From Planctomycetaceae bacterium (lineage in GTDB: Bacteria; Planctomycetota; Planctomycetia; Pirellulales; Thermoguttaceae): DNA of 38,778 nucleotides. This document shows positions 1 through 9,400 of this stretch, in pieces. The DNA is taken from contig JAAYAY010000178.1 in NCBI GenBank assembly GCA_012719125.1, positions 1 through 38,778 on the forward strand, given 5' to 3'. Each line of letters opens with the position of its first letter. Positions within the stretch are counted from its first letter, which is position 1. The position numbers and the translations under genes were made by a program. The notes beneath the pieces were generated by a model. That model saw nothing but the letters and a program-made list of their open reading frames with translations. It had not been told where the DNA came from and searched no databases.

Positions 1-2
1 CA

Positions 3-101
3 CGCAATCAGCGTTGGCCCAACGCCTACTTTGCGGAACATGGGTACAATAGCCTGAATGCATCCCATGTACGTTTCGTCCAATCCACAGGAACCTACTA
101 A
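3..101 (+). CDS. Group II intron reverse transcriptase/maturase, C-terminal fragment
   Basis: Only the last 32 codons are in the window, in frame from position 3 to a TAA at 99-101. The translation contains RRWPNAYFAEHGYNSL-like sequence (as seen: QRWPNAYFAEHGYNSLNASH). This matches the usual end of group II intron-encoded proteins, where a WPxAxFAxxGLFSL segment followed by an H and a short basic tail closes the protein. The full family protein is about 400-600 aa, with an RT domain, a maturase (X) domain and sometimes an HNH domain; none of that is visible here. The stop codon lies 5 bp before domain V, consistent with the ORF sitting in domain IV. Whether the full protein is intact cannot be judged. 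Confidence 0.75.
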   Translation, partial: RNQRWPNAYFAEHGYNSLNASHVRFVQSTGTY

Positions 102-106
102 CCGGA

Positions 107-183
107 GAGCCGTATGCGGGAAAACCGTCCGTACGGTTCGGAGGGAGGGGCGGTCGAACTCAATCGGCCGTCCCTACCCCTAT
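107..183 (+). ncRNA. Group II intron domains V and VI
   Basis: Domain V: GAGCCGTA (107-114) pairs fully with TACGGTTC (132-139), allowing one G-U pair. This contains the AGC catalytic triad (108-110). A two-base bulge CG (130-131) and an upper stem capped by GAAAA follow the canonical plan. Domain VI: GGGGCGG-type sequence near 146-156 pairs with CCGTCCCTACCC (168-179), leaving A176 bulged as the likely lariat branch point. The 3' splice site is inferred after T183. Confidence 0.85.
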
Positions 184-185
184 CG

Positions 186-1070
186 TTACGGGAAGCGGAG
201 TTTCAACACGTAGAATTCCCAGTCGGTTTGGAATTTGGCCATGTCGTCGGTGGCGAGGAGAGCGACGAGGGTGTTGTAGCCGGTTGGATCGGCGGCGGCG
301 TCGGCGCGGAAGCGGCGGTAGAACTTGCGGAGCAGGTCGTGCTCCTGCAGGTAGTAACAGAGGTAGCGGGCCTGGGCGTAGTTGGTGCCCGTCGGATCGT
401 CGTAGAATTCGTCGGTGGTGGTCGAGCAGAGGGTCTTGAAACTGGGGAGCCGCTTGTCGCGGATGGCATTTTGCAGGCCGGCAAGCCGCCAGTTGGTGAA
501 GCCTTCGATCCGTTCGTCAACCGTGCCGCACTGTTCGAAGAGCGAGCCGAGCCCTTCGTTGAGCCAGGAGGGGCAGGCGGGAAAGTCGGCCGCCACGAAG
601 GGGTGAACGATCTCGTGGACCAGCGTCCCGCCGCCCGTGGCGATATTCATGACCAGCGCCTTGTGCTGGGAGGAGTAGTAGCCGTAGGGCGTGTGAGGAC
701 GGCTGCCGAACAGTTCGGCCGCGTGCTTCTCGTAGCTCTCCTTGTCCTTGAACAGCCAGATGTCGAGGATCTCCGTGGGCTCCTTGTCGAAGAACGAGGC
801 CTTGAGATGGTCGACGGCCCACTTGACGGTCTTCTCCGCCCGCTGGCGGACCGCGTCGGGTGTCTCGTCGCCGATGACGACGAACGGCTTCTGGATGATC
901 ACGGTGAAGCCGTCGTGGGGCAGACGCTTCTTGAGTTGCAGCACGTGCTGGGCGAAATCGGCCGCGGTGGGGCCTTCGGCGGGCAGCGGCTTTTCCGGCC
1001 GGGGTGCGTCGGGGGAGGCGGCGGGCAACGCCGAGGCGGCGAGGAGGAGGAGTACCACGCTATGAGCCAT
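186..1070 (-). CDS. Exported zinc metalloprotease, peptidase MA-like (DUF1570-type)
   Basis: A 294-aa protein with a signal peptide (hydrophobic VVLLLLAASALPAAS at residues 5-19). It carries a zinc-protease signature: HEIVH at 152-156, then PSWLNEGLGSLFE, whose Glu172 would be the third zinc ligand. The spacing and the PxWLNEG context match the gluzincin 'peptidase MA' group, so an extracytoplasmic peptidase is likely; the substrate is unknown. It is the last gene of the pseudopilin operon, about 220 bp after the GspJ-like gene. Its ATG is preceded directly by a tandem heptamer array (1075-1116), with no Shine-Dalgarno. A group II intron ends 2 bp beyond its stop. It might be a substrate of the secretion system or a pseudopilin-processing factor; neither is shown by the sequence. 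Confidence 0.8.
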   Translation of the reverse strand: MAHSVVLLLLAASALPAASPDAPRPEKPLPAEGPTAADFAQHVLQLKKRLPHDGFTVIIQKPFVVIGDETPDAVRQRAEKTVKWAVDHLKASFFDKEPTEILDIWLFKDKESYEKHAAELFGSRPHTPYGYYSSQHKALVMNIATGGGTLVHEIVHPFVAADFPACPSWLNEGLGSLFEQCGTVDERIEGFTNWRLAGLQNAIRDKRLPSFKTLCSTTTDEFYDDPTGTNYAQARYLCYYLQEHDLLRKFYRRFRADAAADPTGYNTLVALLATDDMAKFQTDWEFYVLKLRFP

Positions 1071-1074
1071 GAGC

Positions 1075-1116
1075 GGTCAGAGGTCAGAGGTCAGAGGTCA
1101 GAGGGCAGAGGGCAGA
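1075..1116. repeat. Tandem heptamer array, TGACCTC/TGCCCTC on minus strand
   Basis: Six exact 7-nt units: GGTCAGA four times, then GGGCAGA twice, read on the plus strand. On the coding (minus) strand the first type gives TGA every seven bases, so stops fall in all three frames. The array ends 4 bp before the ATG of the metalloprotease gene, occupying the place where a ribosome binding site would be. Confidence 0.9.
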
Positions 1117-1221
1117 ACATGGTGGGCCGCGGCTCGTGGCGGGATGAATTGGGTGGTCTCGGTGTTGGGCCGCGGGACGGGGGGAGGGGTGTTTGTGCTA
1201 TGGTTCGCCTTGGCCCACCCT

Positions 1222-1286
1222 ACGGGGGTCTCGACTCAGGAGAGTCGAGCGACGGGGGTCTCGACTCGGGAGAGTCGAGCGACGGG
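1222..1286. repeat. Two 30-bp palindromic direct repeats plus partial third copy
   Basis: Two 30-bp units (1222-1251 and 1252-1281) differ at one base; a third begins at 1282 and is truncated. Each unit holds an 8-bp perfect inverted repeat CTCGACTC/GAGTCGAG with a 4-nt loop (first copy 1230-1237 and 1242-1249). They start 5 bp beyond the stop of the GspJ-like gene. They could act as transcript-end or RNA-stabilising hairpins; no T-tract follows. Two adjoining units without spacers do not make a CRISPR array. Confidence 0.85.
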
Positions 1287-1290
1287 GGGC

Positions 1291-3366
1291 TCACTTGGTG
1301 CGGAACTTGTGGACGATGGTGACTTCGCGGACCTGGCGGCTGGAGGGTTCGAAGGCGCGGATGCGGATCTGGATTCCCTGGAGGGGGGCGGTATAGGGGG
1401 GCTGGGTCTCGCGTTCGCCGACGTCGTCGACGCCGCTGGCACCGTCGTTGTCGAGCCCGTCGGTGCCCTCGTCGTAGAGTTGATTTCCGCCGCCGTCGGT
1501 GTCGCGATCTTCGTTGCCGACGGGGACCGGTGCTGGCGCCCGGTTGGCATCGTAAGGGCTGTCGGAGACGAAGCTTACACCGTGGTAGTTGTATTCGTAG
1601 TGCAGCGACCAGGTGTCGTAGATGGCCGGGAAGTACTCGTAGGGCTGCTTCTGGTAGCTGGGACCATAGTCGGGCGGATAGGGATGTTCGCCCAAGGCAT
1701 ACGGCCATTGGGTGCCGTAGGCCAGCGACTTGGGATGTCCCTGCCGGGCGAAGATGGGCGGGGGAAGGGTGCCGCTCGTGTTGACGGCCGGGTTGTCGGG
1801 ATAGTAGGCTCTGCCGCTGGGATCGGCGTAGCGCGGGATCTTGGCCATGTAGTTCAGGTCGACATAGGCGCCCGTGGGCGGCAGGCCGCTTGTGCTGGCG
1901 AACCCCGCGATTCGAACGGTCTCCTGGAATGTTCTGAGTCTCGCAATATACCCGGGGTCGCCGGGCATAACGACGACTTCGGGATTGAGCGGGTTGCCGG
2001 TCGTGTGGGAGAAGATAGGGGCGTTGGGGTCCCATGCCTTGACGTCAAAGCCGATCACGTTGGTCATGATCACGTCGTCGCTGACGCGGGTGGCGTTGAC
2101 GCGGTAGGCCGCCATGGCCCCGGTGTTGGGATCGACGTTGGTCCAAGGGTGTTCGCGCCCGGGGGTCCAGGGATCGAAGGGTCCGCTCGGTTCGACGGAG
2201 GCGGGCAGGGGCGGCATCTGGATGAGCATGGGATTGGTTCGATCGACGCCGAAGGCATTTTCGCTGGGAATCGCATCGCCCGCCACCCAGGGCGCGGCGC
2301 CGGCGGGCCAGGGCGCCGTGGGATTAGGCGGGTTGGTCGGGAACTGCGTATAGGGCGTGGAACTCTCCGCCAGGATCGGCAGCCCGAGTCCGGGCACCCA
2401 CCGGTCGGTGCCCGGGATTGGGGCCCCGAGCCAGGGGCGGAGGAAGAAGGGGTAGACCTTTCCTTCGGTCATGTAGCGAACGGAATCGCCCTTGTTCATG
2501 AAGACGCCGCTGACGTTGGCGGGAATCGGCGTGGGTTGGGGATCGGTGAACGCCCGCGGGTCGGGGTGGTGAGCGAAGCGGCACGAGGGGGTCGTCAGGT
2601 CGGCGAGGGAGTTGGCCTTGAGGACCGGGCGGTGCTGCGTGGTGGTGGGGGTGGTGGTGGTCACCGTGGCGTCGTCCCAGGTCTTGTGGACGGAGAGGTC
2701 GTAGGCGGAGTAGAAGCCGTAGGGGGAAACAGATCGGACGTCGATTTCGGGCTTGATAAGCAGGACACGGCGATAGAGGGTCCGCCCGCGGACGAACCAG
2801 ATAATCTCGGCCGAGTTGGCGGTTTGGGTCGTGTTGCCGATCAAGCCGGTGTAGGGTTCGCCCTTGCTGGTGACGGTGAACATGATGATATCGTCGATGT
2901 CGCCCGCGGTCGTCTCGACGTCGAGAGGGACGATCCCGTTGACCTCGCCTTCACGATCGCTGTTGATCGAGTAGTTGGAGAGGACGGCCATGCTTGTCGG
3001 GTCGCTCGGGTTCTGGAGATAGAGCTGGAAGGGTTGGACGATCGGGCCGATGGGGCCTTCGACGTACTCGAAGTACCCCTGGCCGTCGCGAGGATGGCGA
3101 GGGGGCGACATGACGACCGTCACGTTGTCGAGATCCTGGCTCAGGGTGGCCACCGTGGAGCGGAGCTGCTGGGTCATGTTCAGGGTGGAACGCGACTGGC
3201 CGATGCTGTCGGTGACGTTGGCGAAGATCACGGTGACGGCCATCATGATGATGAGCATCAGGACGGTCGCCGTGAGGATTTCGACCAGGGTGTAGGCATG
3301 GCGAGCCGGGCGGCGGTAGGGACCGACGCGGAATCGACGCGGAAGGAGTTGGCGGGATCGTTTCAT
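1291..3366 (-). CDS. GspJ-like minor pseudopilin, very long (691 aa)
   Basis: The N-terminus is a class III prepilin signal: basic leader MKRSRQLLPRR...ARHA, predicted cleavage Ala24|Tyr25, then YTLVEIL with Glu at mature position 5 and a hydrophobic helix (about 25-50). Ala rather than Gly at -1 is tolerated by prepilin peptidases but unusual. The region after the helix (TQQLRSTVATLSQDLDNVT) resembles the GspJ/PulJ N-terminal helix. A Ca-site-like acidic stretch with DTDGGG and DGLDNDGASGVDD lies near residues 620-645. T2SS GspJ is about 200 aa, so roughly 450 residues are extra. Start: ATG at 3366 with GAGGAG 8-9 nt upstream. It sits between the GspK-like and metalloprotease genes. The J assignment rests on helix pattern and neighbours. 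Confidence 0.75.
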   Translation of the reverse strand: MKRSRQLLPRRFRVGPYRRPARHAYTLVEILTATVLMLIIMMAVTVIFANVTDSIGQSRSTLNMTQQLRSTVATLSQDLDNVTVVMSPPRHPRDGQGYFEYVEGPIGPIVQPFQLYLQNPSDPTSMAVLSNYSINSDREGEVNGIVPLDVETTAGDIDDIIMFTVTSKGEPYTGLIGNTTQTANSAEIIWFVRGRTLYRRVLLIKPEIDVRSVSPYGFYSAYDLSVHKTWDDATVTTTTPTTTQHRPVLKANSLADLTTPSCRFAHHPDPRAFTDPQPTPIPANVSGVFMNKGDSVRYMTEGKVYPFFLRPWLGAPIPGTDRWVPGLGLPILAESSTPYTQFPTNPPNPTAPWPAGAAPWVAGDAIPSENAFGVDRTNPMLIQMPPLPASVEPSGPFDPWTPGREHPWTNVDPNTGAMAAYRVNATRVSDDVIMTNVIGFDVKAWDPNAPIFSHTTGNPLNPEVVVMPGDPGYIARLRTFQETVRIAGFASTSGLPPTGAYVDLNYMAKIPRYADPSGRAYYPDNPAVNTSGTLPPPIFARQGHPKSLAYGTQWPYALGEHPYPPDYGPSYQKQPYEYFPAIYDTWSLHYEYNYHGVSFVSDSPYDANRAPAPVPVGNEDRDTDGGGNQLYDEGTDGLDNDGASGVDDVGERETQPPYTAPLQGIQIRIRAFEPSSRQVREVTIVHKFRTK

Positions 3367-3405
3367 GATTATGGACTCCTCATCGGTCCTGGCATTTTGT
3401 CGCGC

Positions 3406-3452
3406 GGCCCGCCGGGCCTGGAAGCCTGAAGCCTCGCCTGCGGCAGCGGGCT
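3406..3452. repeat. Short repeat/hairpin cluster between GspK-like and GspJ-like genes
   Basis: The junction holds a hairpin GGCCC-gcc-GGGCC (3406-3418), two exact heptamers GAAGCCT (3421-3434), and then CGCCTGCGGCAGCGGGCTA (3435-3453), which can fold on itself. It is the shortest of the heptamer arrays and contains one TGAAGCC unit on the plus strand. Confidence 0.55.
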
Positions 3453-3459
3453 AAACGAG

Positions 3460-6400
3460 TTATTCGATGAACCTTCTAAGCAAAACAGCCTTTTCGGTAT
3501 TCAAATCCTGGCCGGGAACGAACCCGACGGGGATGGAGCGATCGATGACGTAGAAGGCGCGGTGACGTTTGACCTCGCCCGACTCAACGCCCAGCTCCTG
3601 GCCGATCGTGTAGCCCTCGGGGTAGACGTGTTTGTGCCACGAGACGCCGGGATCGTAGAGGCCGTACTTCTCGACCTCGAAGTAACCGACGGTGATCCAG
3701 AGTGCGTAGACGTTGGACCGGGTCGTGGTCAGGTTGCTGAGGCGAGAGAGCGACTCGTATTGGTAGTAGGGGTTCTTCTGGTCGTTGTCATACGCGGCGG
3801 TCGAGGCCGAATTGGCAAACAGCGGGGGGCGGTTGTTCAGCGGCTCCAGAAGGTTCCCCGGATTGAATCGAGCTCGGAGCAAGGTCGCGTTGACGCCCTC
3901 CTGAATGACATGGGCGAAGTAAGGGTCATACTCGTTATTGGCTGGATCCACCGGCATGCCCGGCAGGGTCATTGGGTTGTCCGGTATGTCTCGCCCCGGC
4001 ATCGACGGCAACAAGTATTCGCCGGCAAACGACCGGAAGGGGTTCGCAACCCGGGTCGGGAGGGGCGGCGTGGCCGCGGAGGCCAACGGATCAAGGTCGA
4101 ACGGGCCCGTCGCCGGATCGCCGTAGGCTCGCCTTGCATTGATGAAGAAGGCGGCGGTATTGGGATCGGCCAGTTCTGCATCGTCGCCAGCCAGACCTTG
4201 CCAGACGGTCTGTTCGTTGAGGGTATTGAGGTTGATCTTTCCAGGTTCGCGATAGTCGGAGAAGGTATTGAAAGGCGGATGGAACAGGTGGGGCGGTTCG
4301 TTAGGTCGTTGTCCCATCAGGGCGGCGTCGTAGCCGTGGACATAGGAGTTGACGAAGCGGGTGGGAACGTGGACGTATTCCAGGATGCGGTAGAAGTTGG
4401 AGGCGCGCACTTGCGCGGCGGGAAGGTCGTTAAGGGTGGCGTCGGTGAGACCGCGCAGTCTTCCGCGTGCCGCCTCCACGTCGGCGGAGGGCGAGTTGTC
4501 GGACGGATTGCGAGCGGCAAAGAAGCTGCCCAGATGGGAGAAGCCTTCGTGGCCGCCCGTGTAGGACTGGTTGGCCGTGGGCGCTTTTGTCAGGTCGTTC
4601 TCGTAGGAGGCGAGCAGTTGCGACGACCCCACAACGGGTACCTGGAGCAATTCCAGGGGATTGGCAAAAGGCCGGTTGAGCCAGGTGATCCAGGGGAACG
4701 GATCGGGATTAAAGCGCAGACTCCCGGCAGCGCCGCTTTCTGTTCCCGGAGCGCCGGCGTAGGACGCGCTGACCGCGAAATCGGAAGCCGAGAGCGGCCT
4801 GCCCTCGAAGTAGAATTCGTTGAGGTAGCCTAAAGAAGCTCCAAGCGAACCATTGAAGTGCGTATGCGTTGCCGCAACGCTCCCATTCAGGGCGACGGGG
4901 TTTCTGGCAAGAGGGACGTTGGTATCGGGGGCATTCACCAATACCGGTTGCCAGAAGGAACGCGTGTTGGCGGCGTCGCCGATTTCTTCGCCTCGCTGGC
5001 GAGTGAAGAGCGAAGCGACGTTCGACGAATCCAACGGGTATGGCCGGTTGTTGTCGCTGGGAATCACGTGGTTGTCAGCACCGGAATCGCTGTCGAAAAC
5101 GGTCAGGTCGACGGGAGCGAAGTCGACGGTTCGATAGGGATTCTGATCGACATGGTAGGGGCGTGTCGGATCGGCGAGCCGCTGCAGATGAACGTAGTGA
5201 ACGGCCGACACGGTACCGCCATTTCCTCCAAGAGGACCGTTCCACGCTTCGTAGATGTTGTCGTTATCCGAGTCGGTGGCTCCCCACGTGTCGCTTCGGC
5301 TCAAGTCCTCGGCCGGATCCTGAGGGGTTGCGCCGTCGTCGTAGCCGTTGACCCAATTGAAGTTGGCCGGGGGAGGCGTCGCGTCAGCGGCATACCCATT
5401 GATTGGTTCAGAGATGCTGAGACGAAGGTCTCGCAACGAGGTGCTGGCGCCTGCACGAACCTTGTCGATAACGATTCCAACGGGGGGGCTGACGGCGCCA
5501 GCGCTCCTGAGTTGTTCGACAGAATCGTTCACGCCGTCGGCAAAAACGCGGACCTGTTGGGTGACGTTCGGATCGACGTTCGGGACAATCTCAATACGCC
5601 GGAGATTGCTTACGTCGGAAGCAGGCGTTGCACCGAGTAGGGTAACCCCATTTCCAGGCCCGGGACCGTATTGGTTGTTGCGGTAATCGCCCGGGCCCAC
5701 GACAGCATAACGACGAGGCAGGATCGGGGCTAATGCCGACGCGGACGGACGGAAGGCCGGAACTGTCGGGCTTTCGTCGGGGAGGACATCCGAAGAGTCC
5801 ACGAAATAGACCAACCGAGCCAAGGTCGGCGGGTTACTCAATGTCGCATCGAGAGGATCGGCGTAGCCCAACCGGTTGTTTGGCAGTTCGCCGGCCCTTC
5901 GGTCGGTGGGTAGAGCATAGATTGCCAGACGCCACACGGGACTCCCGCTGCCCGGGGTTTGTTGATTCAGGCGGATACCGCCCACATTGTTGCCGCTTGA
6001 CGGATCGACCGCGAATTCACCGGCGACGAGTTCGGAAGGTGTGTTTGGGTTGAAGACCTCGACGAAAAGTGCACCCTCCGGACGACGCGTATTGATATAC
6101 TCTCTTGGATCGGGGGGAGGCGAAGACGTAGGCGGCTTCTGCGATTGCCGCCGATCGTGGGTAGCCACGGTTTCGGTGATCAGCAGTTCGGGACGTTCGC
6201 AGCCGAAGACGACGCCGGTGTCGTCCTCGTGAGTGGCCGGATCGCCGTCGCCACTCCAGGTGGAGATGAGCTGCCCCGCGGCGACCGAGGTCGCCGCCGT
6301 GGCAAAGGGATAGATGTCGTATTCGAAAGGGGTCATGATTGAGTCGGAGTCGCAGAAGTCGACCACATTGATTGCCCATTGGGCAATGGCCCGAGCCCGA

Positions 6401-9400
6401 GCCTGCTGCCTATCCACAGCGCTCGGAACAAAAGACGTATTCGTGTTCAGTTGCCGAGCGATGAAGGGGTCCCATTCGGGATACCAGGCTTCGTCGACCA
6501 GGGCCATCATGAGCACGTAGAGGTGGCGGGCGTAGGCCTGGCGATACTCGTAGATGCGATCGTGAACCGGCGAGGCCTCGAGATGCTCGGCCAGCGCACC
6601 GGGGAGCGACGGGTTGTCGTCGGCGGCGTCGATGGTCCCGCTGCCGTCATAATCCCGGTACTCCCAGCCGTCGTTGTCGTGATCGAACCGGGCGGTGGCC
6701 GAGAACATCTCGAATCGGCCTGCCGCGGCGAGGGTGAGCCGCTCGCTCGGCTCGTCGACGATTCCGTCGCCGTCGTCGTCGACACCGTTGCCGAAGGGGC
6801 GGTTGAGGTCCATCCGCAGGCCCGAGAGCAGGTCGGTTCCCAGCAGTTCGGCAATGTTGACTCGCTTGGCGCCTTCGACGGCATTGGCAACGCCGGTGAC
6901 GGCGCTAGGATAGCGTAAAGATAGCGCGGGCGGTGGACACGACGGATCGGATACCCACGCCTGGTTGACTGAGTGGATCCGCGCGGCGATCAGGTCGTCG
7001 ATATGGAGCGGCGGGCGAATCTTGTTGGCGTCGACCGGATCTTGCCCGAGCACTTGCCAGTCGTCGAGTAACTCCTTAGGCAGGGCCATGGCGGGCACGG
7101 GGATGTCCCAACTCTCGGTGGTGGCCATGAAGCGGTAGGGGTCGTTGGCGCCGGCGTTGAGCAACTGGCGGAGTCGGCCCGGGAGACGGTAAGCGTCGGC
7201 GTCGAAGCGGCGGAGGAAGGGCTCGAACTCGGCGATCGTGAAAGGATTATCCTGGCCCGCATTGGAGCCGGCATCCTGGGCAGCCAGGCGGCCGAGCCGG
7301 AGCTCGTAGGGGGTGTCGACCAGCGACGAGGCAAAGGCCAATTGGTTCGAGCCGTACACGTAGCCGAGCGGATTGACCGCCAGGGCGACGGGGCGCAAGT
7401 CGGAGTAGATGGGCTGGCCGAAGAGGTCGAGCCCCACGGTCATGGCGCCCTTCAGGTCGAGGGGCGAGCCCCAGGGGCTGGGCGTGCCGCTGGCCAGCCA
7501 GGTCATGTAGTTGTAGGCAGTGGGCATACCGAAGAGCCTTGCCATGGCCAGGGCTTCGGCGGTGTTGCTCTTGCCCGGGCCCGGCTTGTAGAATTCGGCC
7601 GCCGTTCGCTCGTACAGCTCGCCGTAGCGCCCGTCGAACTCCACGTAGCGCGAACTGAGCGTCCCCTTCCAGCCGAGCATCAGGTTGCGGTAGAGGAGCA
7701 TCGCGTAATTGTGGCGGTCCGCCGGGACCGTATAGACGCTCTTGGCGATCTCATAGAACATGGGGTAGAGGCTGATCTCCGCCGGCCCGGTGCCCTGGCC
7801 GCGGCGGAGGGAAACGTTGCTGGTGGCGTCGGCTGCCGGGCCGACGCTTTCGGTGAGCTGTTGGCCATAGACGACGCCGTCGACCGCGAAGTAGTCGTCC
7901 CGCAGTTCGTCGCTGTTGACGGGATTGCCCGGGTAGAGCAGCCCGGTGGCGTCGTGGGTGTATTTGTTGGCAAGTTGTTCCAGGGAGCCGGCCGTGTTGA
8001 GGTTGAGACGCCCGTCGAGGTCGATGCAGTGCATGGCGACCAGCGGCTTGTATTTCCGCCCGTCGGGCAAGCTGCGGACGGGGAGGCCGATGTCGACCCA
8101 GATGCTGTCGGGGACGCCGTCGCCGTCGTTGTCGACGTCCCAGGGGACGATTTCCTCGTTGTACAAGCCGTCCCCGTTCGTATCGTCGGGGAGGCCGTCG
8201 TTGTTGACGTCTACGAACCACGGATAGGTCAAGCCGGGGACCAGATTGGCAGCACCCCAGGCGCGTCGAGCCTTGGCTTGAAGTCGGGAGATATCCGAGT
8301 CCGCCAAAACGCTCGCGGTATCGTATTTTGGCGTATTGGCCGTCGGCCAGTTCGAGTTGCTGCCGTCGAAGTCTGGGTGGTCTTCCGAGAGGGGACGCAA
8401 CAAACAGCGGCGCTTAACTTCAAGAATAGTGTTCTTCACCGCGGCGGTGGGGGCCAACTCAGGGCGGATAAGAACCCGCCAGGCCTCCACTGGCAACAGG
8501 CCGTAGGATGAGCCCTGAAGCAGTGCAGCTAAACGGTGGAGCCAGTAGTCAGCCAAGGCAGGGCGGTGCAGCGACGGGCTGCGTGTAACGACCGTGCCGG
8601 CACCATCGAAGTGCTCCATTGCCAGGAGCATGTTCTGGGCGTCGGGGGCATCGTAGTCTTCATTGGGAGAGTAGGGGGTGTAGAGCGCCGTGGGGGCATA
8701 GTAATTGGGATCGGTGGGGTTGGGCAGCAGGGCGAAGGGTTGCTCGAACGGCGACCCGGTGTAGCCCGCGTTGTTGAAGATCTTGGCATCCGAGACGGCA
8801 TAACCGGGTATGGGGTTGGGATTGTAGCCGACGCCCGTGCCGGAGAACGGGGTGCCGTTGATGACGAAGTCGGGGCCGGTGTTCTTGATGCGGGAGGGGT
8901 CGCCGGTTTTCCGAAAGTAGTTGACCGTGTCGGCGGCCGAAACGCCCTCGAAGGGGAGCACCTGGTAGCGGTGGTAGATGACGGTGCCGCTGGCGTCGCT
9001 GAAGGGAACGCGGCGGTAGCCGACGATCCGCGTGCTCTTGTTGTACAGGTTGTACCGGCGACTGTTCGGATCAACTATCGTGAGGACGCAGCCGACGCGG
9101 CGCTGGAATTCGGACGGTTCGTTGGCCACAGCGTTGGTGCCACTGGCGCCGAACCACTCGGGGATGGTGCGAGTTGTTGGCACCTGGTTGCCGGCGGTGG
9201 CCAACTGGCCTGCCGAAGGATTCCCCTCCGGAAAGTCCGGAATGAGCCCGCCGGAGTAGCCCAAGTTATTTCCGGGAAGCGTGTAACCAGCGGTGAACTC
9301 GATCACCTGGCCGCCGGCTGCCGCGGTCTGGTGGGCGGTGACGGCAGTGGGGATGCCCGGCAGCAGGTTAGGAGCCAGCCCCTTGGGATTCGGGTTTGTT

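Larger units (their letters stand above)
1..183 (+). mobile_element. Group II intron, 3' end (5' part outside window)
   Basis: The segment reads as the tail of a bacterial group II intron: the reverse transcriptase C-terminus (3-101), then domain V (107-139), then domain VI (about 141-183). The intron appears to end at T183: it finishes in AT, and a bulged A at 176 lies seven nucleotides upstream, as expected for a branch point. The end falls 2 bp from the stop codon (186-188, minus strand) of the metalloprotease gene. Insertion just after a gene end is typical of bacterial class C introns, which target terminator hairpins; the class assignment here is inference. The intron is on the strand opposite to the adjacent operon. 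Confidence 0.85.

Noticed and set aside
1069-3429. Plus-strand 786-aa open frame opposite the GspJ-like gene
   Set aside because: No domain, Gly/Val/Arg-rich composition of an antisense frame in GC-rich DNA, begins inside the heptamer array; the minus strand has a clear prepilin signal.
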